Notes: a model not told the origin generated them from the letters alone. Shown: positions 26,301 through 38,573, counted from the first letter of the stretch. The stretch: DNA of 64,000 nucleotides from Adineta ricciae (GCA_905250025.1 CAJNOJ010000012.1:248001-312000), one strand, 5' to 3'. Numbers and translations: made by a program.

Positions 26301-29300
26301 CTTTACTAGAACCACCGACAGAATCGAAATTTGATATGTTATTTGTTTTGCCAAACCGAACAGCGTTGGGTGATGTTAGTTTGGAAGACGAACATGAAAT
26401 TCGACATACAATCTTCATGCCGCCGAACGTTCACAAGGGTAATGGTACATATATAGTTGGTGTCAAATTACTGAGTATGTATCCTTAGATATACGAAAAA
26501 AAAACGGTCTCTGAACAGACTAATGATTTGGTTTTAGATGCGAGTACATCAATGAATCTGACAGAATATAATTCGAGTTATACAGTAAATATGTATGTTT
26601 CAAAATGTCAATATTGGGATGAGAAACGATTCATATGGAGTTCAGATGGTTGTCAAGTAAGATCGTTTTTTCGAATTAAATTTTCATTCGTATTTCACTT
26701 TGTAGGTTGGACCATTAACAACTCTGAAATCAACAGAATGTCTCTGCACACATTTAACAACGTTTGGTAGTGATTTCTACGTTCCACCGAACACTATTGA
26801 CTTCAAAACAGTCTTTACAAAATTTAAAACACTACATGAAAATGCTGCTGTATTTAGCACGGTCATCGTGATCTTTGGTTTATATCTTCTTGCAGCGATC
26901 TGGGCAAGACGAAAGGATAAACAAGATTTAGTTAAAGTGAGTTTAACTCAACGTGCATGAGTGAAGTTTCATCGATCTTATTCGTGATTTCAGTGGACAG
27001 CCGCACCACTTGTCGATAATCTCCCTATTGATAATTATCACTACTTAATTACGGTTCATACGGGCGTAGGAAAAGAAGCGAGCACAACATCAAATGTCAG
27101 TTTCGTTATGTCTGGTGAATCATCCGATAGTGGTGTAAGGAAACTATCAGATGGTAAAACTCAAGTAAGTTTGCGAATCATTATTTTGTACTGGGAACAG
27201 ATTGTGTTTCCATTTCGAATGCTTGCACACTGCTAGTTGTCTTCCGACGGGCTTTCATCGTATACAACTTTTTATATAAAAACTCGATCACTTCGAGAAC
27301 GCTGAGAACACTAAGACCCAACCATCTAAATGACAGAGAAAACCATGCGTCATATCTCTCTTTCGTTTCACTTACAAACCACTTTGCCCGCCAATATCAG
27401 AGATAAATGCCGACCATATATACGTTGCTTTTTCTTCGTAAACGGTTTCATAAGGACTTAAAGGTACGATCGATAGTTTCAAATAATTTCGATCTAAATA
27501 GTAACTTGCATTAGCAGAAAAATCCGATTTGACCGGTATCGTCGAATTAGATAGAATCATTCGTCGATAATAATCTTTCTCTGCATCACTCGGTCCTTTC
27601 AACGCCGATAAATCACTCGAATATTTATAAATCGTGCATTGTGATTGACAATGTGGACATCGCCGTACTTGAAGATCTGGATCATTTGCAATATGATTTC
27701 GTGCTTGAATTGTACACATGTATTCAGCTGTCCATGGTGTACATATTCGAACTCGTCGTAATTGTCCGTCAAGAATCAACTACAAACAAACATATTTAGA
27801 CATAACTCGCAACAATGATCATTTCTGACTTGATTTAAAAAGAAGTAAACAGGATAGATACATCCGCATTGTTCGTACATGAATGCTTGTTGACACAATT
27901 CTAAGCAGACCGTTTCCGAATACGCATAGTCGGTATTGTTATCAAAAAAATTATACAAGGCTTTCATGTCATCGCGAACTTCTTTCGTACATGATGAGTA
28001 AGGTGAGCCCAGATAGCTTGAAACTGACTTTTCGTAAACTAATGTATGTTCAAAGCCAGGTGAAAAACGTTTTCCGGCATACCGAATCAATGGTTGTTCA
28101 CCTGGATGATGCAGAATTCCAGTTAACCCGAGTCCGTACTCTAACGAAGGAAAATAAAGTTCGATGTTGATGTAGAAAGTCATGATGAGGCCATTGTGTA
28201 AAGTTTGCGTCTCTCCGTTTACATAGTTTATTTGGAAAAGTTTTGCTGTCTTATCGATTGTTTGCCGATTGAATGTATAGCAGTTGCCTAAAATAGGTGA
28301 AATACTTTCCACCCACATTGACCGACAATCGTAACCATTATATGTACAGTCAAGTAGAATATCTTTTAATTGAAATCCGTACGATAGAACTTGTTTCGTT
28401 TGGTTGTTATTCATTAGGTCAACTATGTAATTAAATGCGCCGCGGTTGACATCGTCTGAAGTTATAGTTGGTGGGGATGCAGAGAGATTTTTTGCACGAA
28501 TATAGGCAATCACTGGCATGAAGAATTTATCGAAGCGAACTGGATTTCCACTGCAGATCGTCACAGCCGGAAATAACTGCGAACGATTTAATTGTATCGA
28601 TACTCGTGTTTGAGTCGGATACGCTAAAAAGATAAGAAGAAAACAACGGAAGTGTTCGCATTTCCAACTCAGCAGATAACTTACAGAAATACAATCGAAC
28701 GCAGGAAATTATAAAATAAGTCATAACGCCAAAAGCGATACTTCCAATGGCGTATCGAACGATGAAAGTAGCTTGTATTCGGACCATTTCAATAAATGAC
28801 GTCTTTAATTGAAAGTGAACAATTTACATATAGTTTAGAAGAGAAAATAAAGACTTTTCTTCAAGTAATGGAAAATACTATTTTTTTTCCTGTCTAGGAA
28901 TTCAAATCTGGCAGTGTCCGAAATTTCATCATGAGTGTTGAAGTTCCACTCGGCCCACTACTTTACCTTCGTGTCTGGCATGACAATTCTGGTATAAAAA
29001 CCAAAGCATCATGGTACTTGAATATGATCAACGTTTTGGATTTACAAACAGGAGAGAAGTAAGCAGATAAATCGACGTTTTTTCATTGTATTTTCTGCTC
29101 TGAAAGAAACTATTTCATATGCGACAACTGGCTCGCTGTGGAGAAAGGCGATGGACTCGTCGATCGTGTTGTTCCATTAGCAACTGCAAAAGAATTGAAA
29201 AGTTTCGCTCATTTATTCACCCAATCTGTCAAGAAGAAATTCAGCGACGGCCACTTATGGTTTTCAGTGTTTTCACGTCCAGTACGAAGTAATTTTACTC

Positions 29301-32201
29301 GTCTACAACGTATATCATGTTGTATTTCATTGCTCTTCTGTACAATGATATCAAATGCCATGTTCTATCGACAAGATACACAAGCCACTGCTAATAAAGC
29401 TGGTGTTCTGATGAAAATTGGTCCTATTGAATTTACTTTAACACAACTCTGGATCAGTTTCATCGGCACATTGATTGTTTTACCAGTGAATTTGATTATT
29501 GTAACCCTATTTCGAAAAGCGAAATATAGTCAACAGACATTGGTGAGACATCAGTTGAAAGATATCAAACGCCGAAAGAAAGCCGATGAAAAAGACGAAC
29601 AGTATCGAGAAACATCAAGGTACATACGACTTTCTCATTTATCTTTTCACAAATAAAGTATGTCTATTTAGATTCTTCTCACGGGCCAAATATCGTTTGA
29701 CACATGCGAAGAAAATAGACGAAGACTCTCTCGAACGTATTGGAGCCATACCTTCAATTGAAGATAAAACAAGAACATTCCCACACTGGACAATCTACAT
29801 CGCATGGGGATGTAAGATAAACAGAACAAAACGAACCGATTCATTTTCTTATTCTCTCTATTTGTTTAGTGGTTACATTGAGTATTTTAACATGTTCATT
29901 CTTCATCATTCTGTATTCATTGGAATGGGGAGCTAAACGAGCAAATGAATGGTTGATAACAATGATGCTTTCATTTGGTCAATCGATTCTCGTCATTGAT
30001 CCTTTGAAAGTCTTTTTGATTACGGCGATTATCAGCTTTCTTATTCGTCGACCATACGATGATGAAACGCTGGATTTTAACGATCCGTTTACTGGAGCAT
30101 TGATTTCAAACAACAGCACGGCAGAAAAAGATGGCGATGAAAACTATAATGATATGAAAGTCAAAGGTAAATTAACAAGATTTTTACTTCTTCGATAATG
30201 AATGTTTTGTTATTAATTTTAGATATCGCTCGGCAGCGTCGTGTCCGATTATTTGACTTGCGACCAATTGACGCAAAAGAAATGTCTCGTGCACGTGCAC
30301 AGCGTTTACAAGAAATCAAAATGGGCGAAATCATACGTGAAATCGTTGTCTATACATTCTTCACAATCGTTCTACTATTTCTTTCCTACCAAGCACGGGA
30401 TACAAACTCCTATGGTCTATATCGTGATACGAAGAATTTGTTCATTACCGATGAGTTTAGAGATGTTAGTTCAATTCGTACATGGTGGGAGTATTGTGAC
30501 AATGTCTTGTTGAAAGGATTGTATGCACAAACATGGTACAATGATAAACATTTAACATGGAGAGAAAAATTAACAATAGGCAGTCGAGCCTCTATGCGTG
30601 TTGGTGCACCACGAATTCGTCAGTTACGTGTCAAGGAAAACAGCTGCCGAGTACATCGTCGTGTGAAACACATTATTTCACATTGTCGAGATGATTACAA
30701 TTGGTTTGATGATGATACCAAGCACTATTCAGCAGGTTGGGGGAGAGTCTTAACCAACGATGAAGCAAGAATGAGTAATGAGAATAATAATGAAACAAAA
30801 CGTTGTCGAACACCATGGTGTTATCAGGTAAATTGACAATTCTCCAAGAATCCGTATGTCTTCGTTCGTATTTTGTAGAATAGCGCTCGTACGAAGAGTG
30901 GACCGATGAAAGCGCTTTATAAAACCTACAAGGGCGGTGGTTACGTTGTTTCATTGGGTCGAACTTACGAAAAGAGTCGAACAGTGCTCGAACAACTTCG
31001 TTCATTGAACTGGCTCGACCAATTGACTCGTGCGGTTGTCATTGATTTTTCACTTTACAATGCCAATGTGAATCTTTTTGTTGCTGTGACGCTTTCATTC
31101 GAAATGACATCCATGGGCTCTGTTATTCAAGACCATCAAATAAAAATCTTTCGATTATATGATCATATCGGTGGTTACGGTATGCTGGTATATATATTCG
31201 AACTGTTGTTTGTTATTTTTACAATCTACTCAACCGTTCATGAACTGTCGTTACTTATCAAGCAAAAACGAGCATATTTCCAAAAATTTTGGAATGACAT
31301 CTCATTTATTACCACCATATTGAGTATTTCAGCAATAGTCATGTATGGTACAAAGAAAACACTAACAAGACTAGCTATTCGATCATTGAGAAAGACCGAA
31401 ATGGGTAAATTGACATTCAATCAAACCAATATACATGCTCACTATCACTTTGTGTTTAGGCGAATTCGTCAACTTCAATGCCATCGGAAGTTTTGATGAA
31501 GTATACTCATACATCGTTGCTTTGATCACATTCTTTACTATGTTGAAATTCTTGAAACTACTTCGATTCAATAAGCGTATTGGAATGTTATCGAAATCAC
31601 TGCATTATGCTCAACAAGATTTAAGTTCATTCGGATTCGTCTTCTTGATATTTATGATTGCTTATGCAGTTATGGGTTTTGCTGTATTTGGTCGCTCACT
31701 TGAATCCTACAAGAGCTTCTTCAATGCCTTGACAACATGCTTTCGAATGCTCTTGGGTGAAATTAATGCGCCGGATATGTTCGCTGTTAGTCGACTCTAC
31801 GGTAAGCTCGGCCAACAGAATAAGGAAACGTTCTTTTAACTAATGAACTTTTGTTTCAGGTACATTCTATTTCATGTCATTTATCATTTTGGTCTTTATC
31901 GCATTACTAAGTATCTTCTTAACTATGTAAGTATCCGATTGGTTATGATTGATAACGAAGTCTGTTTTCTAGTTTGAATGATTCGTTTGCGCATGTTAAA
32001 CGAGAATTGGCTGCATCGCAACAGAAGAATGACATGATGGATTTCATGTGGTCTGCTTTCCGCAAAGTGGCTGGAGTAAACAACAAAAAAGTTGATGAAG
32101 ATGACAATGACGCAATAAAAAACGAAATTTCATCCATGTTCAGTTCAATGAGCAAAACCAATGATGCACCATTGGCGCAATTTGATGGCGATGACCTTTA
32201 A
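20368..32201 (+). CDS. Polycystin-1-like receptor-channel (LamG-like, WSC, PKD, REJ, GPS, PLAT, polycystin domains)
   Basis: A 28-exon gene of about 2848 residues, all exon phases consistent. The first exons are 20368-20437, 20492-21082, 21143-21267 and 21319-21511. The last are 30879-31404, 31460-31801, 31860-31926 and 31973-32201. Order: signal peptide; a LamG/concanavalin-like domain (about 25-220); a Cys-rich WSC-like domain (about 225-325, GHCACIQ); PKD-type repeats (CTVDYGDG near 465); a long REJ-like region with many N-glycosylation sequons; a GAIN/GPS site CLCTHLTTF (about 1768-1776), where cleavage would fall after HL. Then TM1, a PLAT domain (about 1835-1945) split by a 1.73-kb intron, and a C-terminal multi-span region with the polycystin ectodomain (WWEYCDNVLLKGLYA) and channel-like last helices (FRMLLGEINAPDMF). 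Such proteins act with polycystin-2 channels in cilia, sperm or sensory cells. The 54-bp first intron is in frame and stop-free, so retention is possible. Confidence 0.9.
27165..28897 (+). other. Long polycystin intron hosting an antisense gene
   Basis: The donor GTAAGT at 27165 and an acceptor ending TGTCTAG at 28897 interrupt the PLAT domain. At 1733 bp this intron is about 20-30 times longer than the other 26 of this gene. Nearly all of it is filled by the DEG/ENaC gene on the other strand, whose stop codon lies 16 bp from the host donor. Confidence 0.88.
27181..28787 (-). CDS. DEG/ENaC (amiloride-sensitive sodium channel) subunit
   Basis: Exons 28685-28787, 27830-28623, 27376-27779 and 27181-27325, total 481 residues. 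These are trimeric sodium-permeable channels gated by protons, peptides or force. TM1 is near residues 8-33. A large Cys-rich ectodomain begins with FPAVTICSGNP, the classic post-TM1 motif. It ends in a Cys cluster (ETVCLELCQQAFMYEQCGC and CPHCQSQC) before TM2. TM2 reads SDIGGQSGLWLGLSVLSVLEVIEF and contains the GxS selectivity-filter pattern (GLS) and the conserved Glu. The donor of exon 2 is GTCAGA, non-optimal but frame-supported. The usual N-terminal His-Gly gating motif is not visible: only eight residues precede TM1 from this ATG. The open frame continues upstream about 14 codons, so an extra 5' exon could exist antisense to the host. The gene is entirely inside a polycystin intron. Confidence 0.92.
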
Positions 32202-32304
32202 CTAACATTTGACATTTATTTAACAGAACACAAAACTTTTGATTATTTTATTCTAAGTTTCAGCTGTACTTCTGTCTACTTATTCTTTACACATATATAT
32301 CTAT

Positions 32305-33454
32305 TCAGCTAAGAAAAGTTTTCGTCAATAAAATTGGCTTACGCAACAAAATCACCAAAGTCTTTCGATTGATTTTCAAACTGATAATCTCAATCTTACT
32401 ATGTCGATTTACCATCTTTCTGCTATTGGAACTACAGTTAGCTTGATAGTTGGAATGTCTTTCGTTAAAACAGCGTGATGCTCCGGATAGATTGTTCATA
32501 TCTTCATAGCATAGGGCAATATAGAGATGATCAGATGATATATTGTGTCGGTGAAGTTCGAGTGCTCTAAGCTGCCATTTTAAGCCATCTACCAGCACGC
32601 TAGAATTTCCGAAGCAACAAGTGATCGCCATGAGATATTTCGAAGTTGTTTCGTAATCGAATAGTTTGAAATTTTCTAAAATTGACAAAACATCTTTGTA
32701 GAACTGCGATACTTGATGAGGACCGTCTGTACGTGTAAAGAGCGTGATAAAGATAGATAAGAGCAGTATCAAAATTTCCCTTGTCACTGTACGTGCTACC
32801 AATATTTCAATGATATTTGCCTTGTGTAGACTGTCATTTGGATAGTTTATCTCATCAATCTTTAATACATGTTGATAATATTCAAGTGTCTGGTCGTGGT
32901 CATCTTTTACTTTATAGATAGCACCGAAATTGTCGAGAAAATTAGCGATATGGGGATGATTTGGTGGCAATTGTGTTCGACGTATTTCATAAGCGATCTT
33001 ATAATTCTTCAGTGCCAGATTGCACTCCCGTCTGTCTCCGCGCACGATACCAAGATGGCTGTGCACAGAGACGATATCTGGATGATCTGCTGGAAGTGAT
33101 TGAGGTGACAAAACTGATCCTTCGGATAAATCTTTCGGTGACGTTTGTTTTCGAAGAGAACAGCACGGACAGACTGACTTCAAGTAACATTGTCCGAGTA
33201 AGAACATGATCATTTGACTGGTTCATATCTTGATCGAGCCAAATAAGTTGAGTAACTTCTTTGATGTCGGGAACTTCAGGTAGAAAAAGATCGTGTCGTT
33301 TTGTGTCAACCATAATAGATCTGAGAAGTGAACTTTTCATAAGTACATAATATCTGTCTTCCTTGATGAAATAACTTTCATGAATCCATAAGTCAATTCT
33401 GAAAGCAACATGTAGATGTCTCGTATTCATCGTGCTGACGTAGTATAGAAACAA
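32305..33454 (-). pseudogene. Decayed kinesin-light-chain-type TPR gene fragment
   Basis: The 32305-33213 frame contains two or three recognisable TPR units of the type common in bdelloid TPR proteins (SLPADHPDIVSVHSHLG, QLPPNHPHIANFLDNFGAIY, YYQHVLKIDEINYPND). The upstream half (33454 to about 33190, with DIKEVTQLIWLDQDM) lies in a different frame. No convincing splice pair joins the two. Repeats further on are degenerate and the C-terminus is hydrophobic/basic with no domain. This looks like the remnant of a larger gene, perhaps one with an N-terminal enzymatic domain now lost. It is convergent with polycystin, 103 bp from its stop. Confidence 0.6.
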
Positions 33455-33700
33455 TCTAACGTCTCATTTGTTCATGTTCGAGAAACAGAAACTTGAGAGT
33501 ACCTTTATAAAAGTGTGAATTCGTAGAGAGCCATCTACTTGTAGATAGTGTATGAATTATACCAAAGATTTATCCCAAGCTAAAGGTAGTTCGTGTGATT
33601 CACAACGACCTCTTTCTTTTCCGTTTGAATAGGATCTATGAAATGACCATTAAGCATAAGAATAGATCATATTAGTAAATTGTACAAGTCAAACTATCTC

Positions 33701-33705
33701 CATAG
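33701..33705 (+). promoter_or_regulatory. Candidate leader acceptor before HEMK1
   Basis: CATAG preceded by a CT-rich stretch lies six bases before the HEMK1 ATG at 33712. This suits a trans-splice acceptor, but a 5' UTR intron would look the same. Confidence 0.35.
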
Positions 33706-33711
33706 GAAAAA

Positions 33712-34582
33712 ATGCGTTCATTGAGATATATTCTTCGTCATCGTAAAATTGACGAATTTAGTACGTATGCATATCGCTGGTTATACTCTCGTGCTCAATA
33801 TTTACATCACCGTTCTCAATCGCATATCATATCCAAATCATTATTTGGAATATTTCGCTCATTAGTCGAACGGTATCATTGTCATGTTCCAATGGAATAT
33901 CTCTGTGGTTCAGCAATGTTTTGTAATCGATTATTCATTGTCAATCAACATGTACTTATTCCACGTCGTGATTCCGAAACCCTTATTCATCATGTTCAAG
34001 AACTATATCGACATAATCATGATAGTAATGTATTTAGCTAAGATATTCATACAACTCTATTTCTTTTTAGTTCAATCTATGCTCGAGATTGGTACTGGAA
34101 GTGGATGTTTATCGATCACTCTCTCTCGTCTTTTTCCTCATTGGAAGATTAATACATGTGATATTAGTCCATCGGCTCTAAGAGTTGCTCGTAGCAATGC
34201 CCACCTTTATCATTGTCATAACATTCAATTTCATCGTGGTAATCTTTTCGATACTCATTTTCTAGAAAATACTTCCTACAATTTGATTATATCCAATCCA
34301 CCGTATGTTTCTCAAGATCAATTATCGGCTTGTAATTATGGGATCTTTCACGAACCATCAATTGCTCTTTTCGCCAATCCACCATTGAAGTTCTACGCAG
34401 AAATCATTCGTCGTGCGATAAATGGCTGGCTGAAAGATCAAGGATATCTTGTTTTTGAATGTTCTCCGTTTAACGTCATTCCAATTCAAGAATTACTCAA
34501 GTCTCACTTCGAACAGATAGAAATTCGATACGATGAGACTCACTTAGCGCGTGTGATTTCTGCAAAACGAAAACAAGAATAA
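33712..34582 (+). CDS. HEMK1: HemK/PrmC release-factor glutamine methyltransferase
   Basis: Transfers methyl from S-adenosylmethionine to the Gln of the GGQ motif in peptide-chain release factors; the animal HEMK1 branch acts in mitochondria. Exons 33712-34024 and 34071-34582 join in phase 1 for 274 residues. The N-terminus is basic with no acidic run, fitting a mitochondrial presequence. PMEYLCGSAMFCNRLFIVN and LIPRRDSETL match the PrmC N-terminal helical domain and linker. The SAM-binding loop is LEIGTGSGCLSI (about 109-120), and the catalytic NPPY is at about 180-183. The length is somewhat shorter than human HEMK1 (about 338). Its stop is only six bases from the stop of the convergent SLC35A4 gene. 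Confidence 0.93.
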
Positions 34583-34588
34583 CCTTTA

Positions 34589-35742
34589 TTATGAATAATA
34601 AAGTGAAAGAGCACAAGTCATGGTTACAAATGAAATAAAGAAATAAATATTAAAATTAATATGAAAGATAAAATATGAAAGAACAGCTGTAACGATCAAT
34701 GAAAACGAAATAACAAAGAGTCGAATAATGTTCGATGAATGTTTAATAACTACAGACATAAACAGTCCGTTCAAAGCTTGCGTGACCACAATTAACCAGG
34801 TATAAAATGAAAAGCCACGAAGTGGATTAAATGATCGGGTTGTATGTAAAGCTACGATTGCTGAACCCATCGCCGGAATGAAATTTAGTATTGTACCATA
34901 CGAATAAAGAAAAAGATTTTGTAAGTGTAATGACTCGCTATAATGTTTTTTAAGAATATATTCATTATAAACACCAGCTAAGCCACTCAATGTACAATAG
35001 ATAGCTATCATTGGAATACCAAATGGATGTATATACATTTCACGCATCTGTGTCGATGATGTCGTCGATCTTTTGGATGTAAGCGATGAATTTTTAATTG
35101 TTCCTAAATAAATCAAAAGTATGCAGGACAAATTCAAATCGTTTCTAACGTACCAATACTATACGCAAGTCCACCGAAGAATAATAATGATAATGCAAAC
35201 CATTGTTGTCTGCTTAACTTATGCTTAATCAATAATCGATAGAGAATTGCAGTTGTAAAGATTTTAAAATTGGCCAAAATTTGATAGGACGCCGGATCCA
35301 TATAGAGTTGCATATGAACAGCAAGGTTGTTATTGATAAAATATAGAATAGCCGGCATTGAATACGGTAATGATTGTCGAAACCATGCGACGTATTGCGG
35401 TAAATCCGGTGAGAATTTTATTGTTGTTGATGAGTAAATAACTCCGATGAATGAAAAACATAATTTCACAAATTCCAGAATGAAATTCATTGCTGTGGAC
35501 GAGAATGCTATTGCGTGATTTTCTTCGCAAAGATGAACTAAGATCGAATACGATCCGTAGGCAATAATTTGGAAAAAAATCATAGCCCGAAAAGCAATCG
35601 ATTGCAAGACTTCTTCAGATTTTTGCTTTAAATTTATAACATCCTCTTTAATCGATAAGATCAATGTTTTACCCGCATCATCGTGATGCGGAGAATCAGC
35701 CATAGCTAAACCAAGATTGGTAGTACTACCAGCAAGTTGCAT
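34589..35742 (-). CDS. SLC35A4: SLC35A4-type nucleotide-sugar transporter family protein
   Basis: Exons 35154-35742 and 34589-35103 give 367 residues. About ten hydrophobic spans make a drug/metabolite-transporter fold of Golgi/ER nucleotide-sugar carriers. Segments that single out the SLC35A4 branch are LQLYMDPASYQILANFKI-like sequence in the middle and the C-terminal ALNGLFMSVVIKHSSN followed by IIRLFVISFSLIVTAVLS. The substrate of this branch is uncertain (CDP-ribitol has been proposed for the mammalian protein). The first ~45 residues are cytosolic and hydrophilic. An AG immediately before the ATG (35743-35744), preceded by a CT-rich stretch, could accept a spliced leader. It is convergent with HEMK1. 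Confidence 0.9.
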
Positions 35743-36453
35743 CTTTCGATGAGATGAGAGAAAGAAAAGAAAGAAATGATTTTCTGGTACAGAACTGAAT
35801 AGGATAAGTCGATGTTGACCGATGCGATGATAGGAAATGCTCTTTCTGTTCTGTTACGAAGAGGAAGTATATATAGTCTACATTGCAGTAAAGACTATGT
35901 GGGTGGCCAGCTGTTTTGTTTGGATAGTTATGTTTCAAACAAATAACATCTGATACCAATGATAATGATAGAAATTAAATAATAATCATTGTTTTCCGAG
36001 TATCCGTAAAGAATGTATGTGAACGAGTGCATCACAAAATTCCATATACTTTTGTTTAAAGGATATTCGATATTACAGGCAGACTGTTACAATAAATCTA
36101 TTGGCAACGGCATGTTTCTAGAGTTAATACAAACTACGTAAAGAAAAAGATATATGTGGTCTCTTACGAAAGACGCCATTCCGATCATTCGGTCCATCTG
36201 CTACACAATTTATGTCAATTAGGTCGACTTCATTTGGGTATGAATCGTTGTGCTGTAAGAATGAAATTGACACACCTCACTTTGTAGCATCTTTCAAATG
36301 ATTTTTAACAAGAAGAAACTTTATTAAGCAAATATATCTAAAAATTCATATGTACCAAAGAAGAAAACGAATAGCAATTCACTTCTATTTAGAAACTGAC
36401 GTACAAAAATTAAGCAAGAATATGCTATCAATACAAGTACAAGAATTGTCAAA
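35743..36453. other. Intergenic region between SLC35A4 and FAM161
   Basis: No gene seen. The region holds the SLC35A4 promoter/leader (pyrimidine-rich on the minus strand near 35750-35780) and the FAM161 3' UTR. One short minus open frame at 35726-35959 overlaps the SLC35A4 start and has no domain character. Confidence 0.5.
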
Positions 36454-38573
36454 TTATGAGGATAAATTTGTGTTTACTAATCTCAAGTCATCTTCGGTTA
36501 CATTGGCAATATTCATTGCTTGTTGAATTTTTCTTTCTAATTCTCGAACCGCTTTCTTCCGCGAATCTTGTTCGAGCAATAAGGGACGTTGTTGGACACG
36601 TTCTTTCATTTCATCTAGTCTTTTTGCATAATCATCTTCACTTCGCCGTATCGATTGTCGAAGTCGACGGGTCTGAAAGAAAAGGAGGAAATGTTTCAGA
36701 AGACAATAACAACGATTTGAATTTTACGTTTTCATCGCGTTTTGCTTTAGCAAGAACGGTTTTATTTTGTAATTCACCTCGTTGACGGATGGTTTCTCTC
36801 ACACGTCGATCTTTGGCTGATTTTGATCGTTGATGTACTTCCGCTATACTATTTCGTACTTCTTCTTCTCGTCGTTTTTTCTTTCCGACTGCTTCTCGCA
36901 ATCGTTGTGCTTCAGTTGTTTTCGTTGGAATCGGTTCTGATTGTTGAAGACTAACGGATAGATTGGCAATGGATGCTGATCTCGTTGGCATTTGTTTGCC
37001 TTTGATTTGAAATGTTCGTGCGTGTCGCATATGTGCATCATTTCGAATATCATCGAGGATTTTATCCTTTTTCGATGGAATCATATTCGTATACAATAGA
37101 AATGGTTTACACTTCGTCGGCGATCGTGTACGTTTTCGTTCTTCCATTGAGCGCAGGAATTTCTCATAATTTTTATCATAATTAGGTACGTAATAACCAT
37201 TGGTTTTAGGTTTGAATGCATGTTCTTGATAACGAAATCTTGCAGCATCATTGGCACTCTTCGAACGACGAACAAATTTAGGTTTTGTACTGCTAAAAGG
37301 TAAACGAGATTGACGAAGTAATTCCTTAGCACGAATATCTTTTGTAAATGAGCGTTGCAATTCTCTCTCTTGTGATCTACAATAACAGAACAAGGATCGA
37401 AATTATAGGAAAGGAATTCACATGTCATTTTACAATTCGTTTTGTTCTCTTTGTTGATAATAAAAATCTGGCAGAGGTTTGGCTTTAAACTGTGGTTCGG
37501 ATCGAAGTAGATCACCGTCTGCAAATGAATGTCGCCGTATGATCGTTTTTGCTTTTTCACGCGATTCGAAAGCAAACGGTTTGGATATGGATGCCAGATA
37601 TTCTTTGGTCATTTGTCGAGTGTTTTCACTTCGAAGGCGTTGATCTTCTTGCATCTGTTCGTAGAGTGGTAGATGGACATGAGCGGGAACAGTATTTGCT
37701 ATACAACGTTACAAACGACAGTAGTTTTCAAGGTCATAGACAAGAAGGTTTACCTTTGAATGAATAGCTAAGATGTACTTCGTCATCCACTTCTTTTTGT
37801 AGTTTTGCAGCTTCAATTTCATACATACACTTTCTTCGATGTACACTGTCCATATTCATACTGTTCGTGAGAGAAAATGGTTCCGGAACGGTTATGCGAC
37901 CAGCCCAACTAGCTGCAGTATCCGAATGACGATTTCTATGACATAGAGTTTTAATGAATGTGCGCAATTACAAATGAAAAGTTTACTTTTTTTGATCCAA
38001 ATAATCTTCTAATTCAAATTCATTCCACATACTTTTGATTTGATTTCGAACATGGTCTGTTGTTAGATCGTGTACAGTTGTTGTGGTGTTTCCGATCGAT
38101 GTTCGGTGTGGGCAAAAGGCGATTTCTTCATCATGTCTTCGAACAATATTTACAGATGTGGGACGATGGTGAATACGATGTTGTGCGCGTTGTTCAGTCA
38201 AGAAAACAGGTGCAGCAGATGAACGAGATGCTTTGGGTAAAGGTGGTTTTGATGTGACTAATTTCTCTTGTTTTCTCGAAATGTGTTCATCACGCGAATC
38301 ACTTGGGAGATCAAGTGTTGCCGATGTTGCCAGTTGGTTGTAATAATCATGTTCAGCTTGTACTAGTCGAACACGTTGCTCCCGACGGAGACCTTCGATC
38401 GTGTCCAGAAACGATCCATTATCATTACGATTGTCATGCTCAACTTTGTTACGTAGTTTTTGTTCATATTCATTGTAGTCGGATGCGCTCTTGGCAAGCG
38501 AAGGATAGGACTGGCTGAGTTTATCGAAGTTATTATGAGAATTATAATGATCAATCAAAGTAGCACTCGTCAT
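36454..38573 (-). CDS. FAM161: FAM161-family ciliary/centrosomal protein
   Basis: Five exons: 37987-38573, 37754-37935, 37434-37698, 36728-37376 and 36454-36672, giving 633 residues. FAM161 proteins sit at the connecting cilium, basal body and centriole wall and bind microtubules; human FAM161A loss causes retinal degeneration. Recognisable elements: KPFAFESREKAK followed by PQFKAKPLPDFYYQQ, basic helical stretches (EAVGKKKRREEEV and RETIRQRG), a second FKPKTNGYYVPNYDKNYEKF block, and a C-terminal RVQQRPLLLEQDSRKKAVRELE that matches the family C-terminus. The N-terminal 200 residues are Ser/Thr/His/Arg-rich and less conserved. It was identified by motif recall; whether it is nearer FAM161A or B cannot be said. 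Confidence 0.85.

Noticed and set aside
32869-33209. Plus-strand open frames across the TPR region
   Set aside because: They are antisense shadows of recognisable TPR codons on the minus strand.
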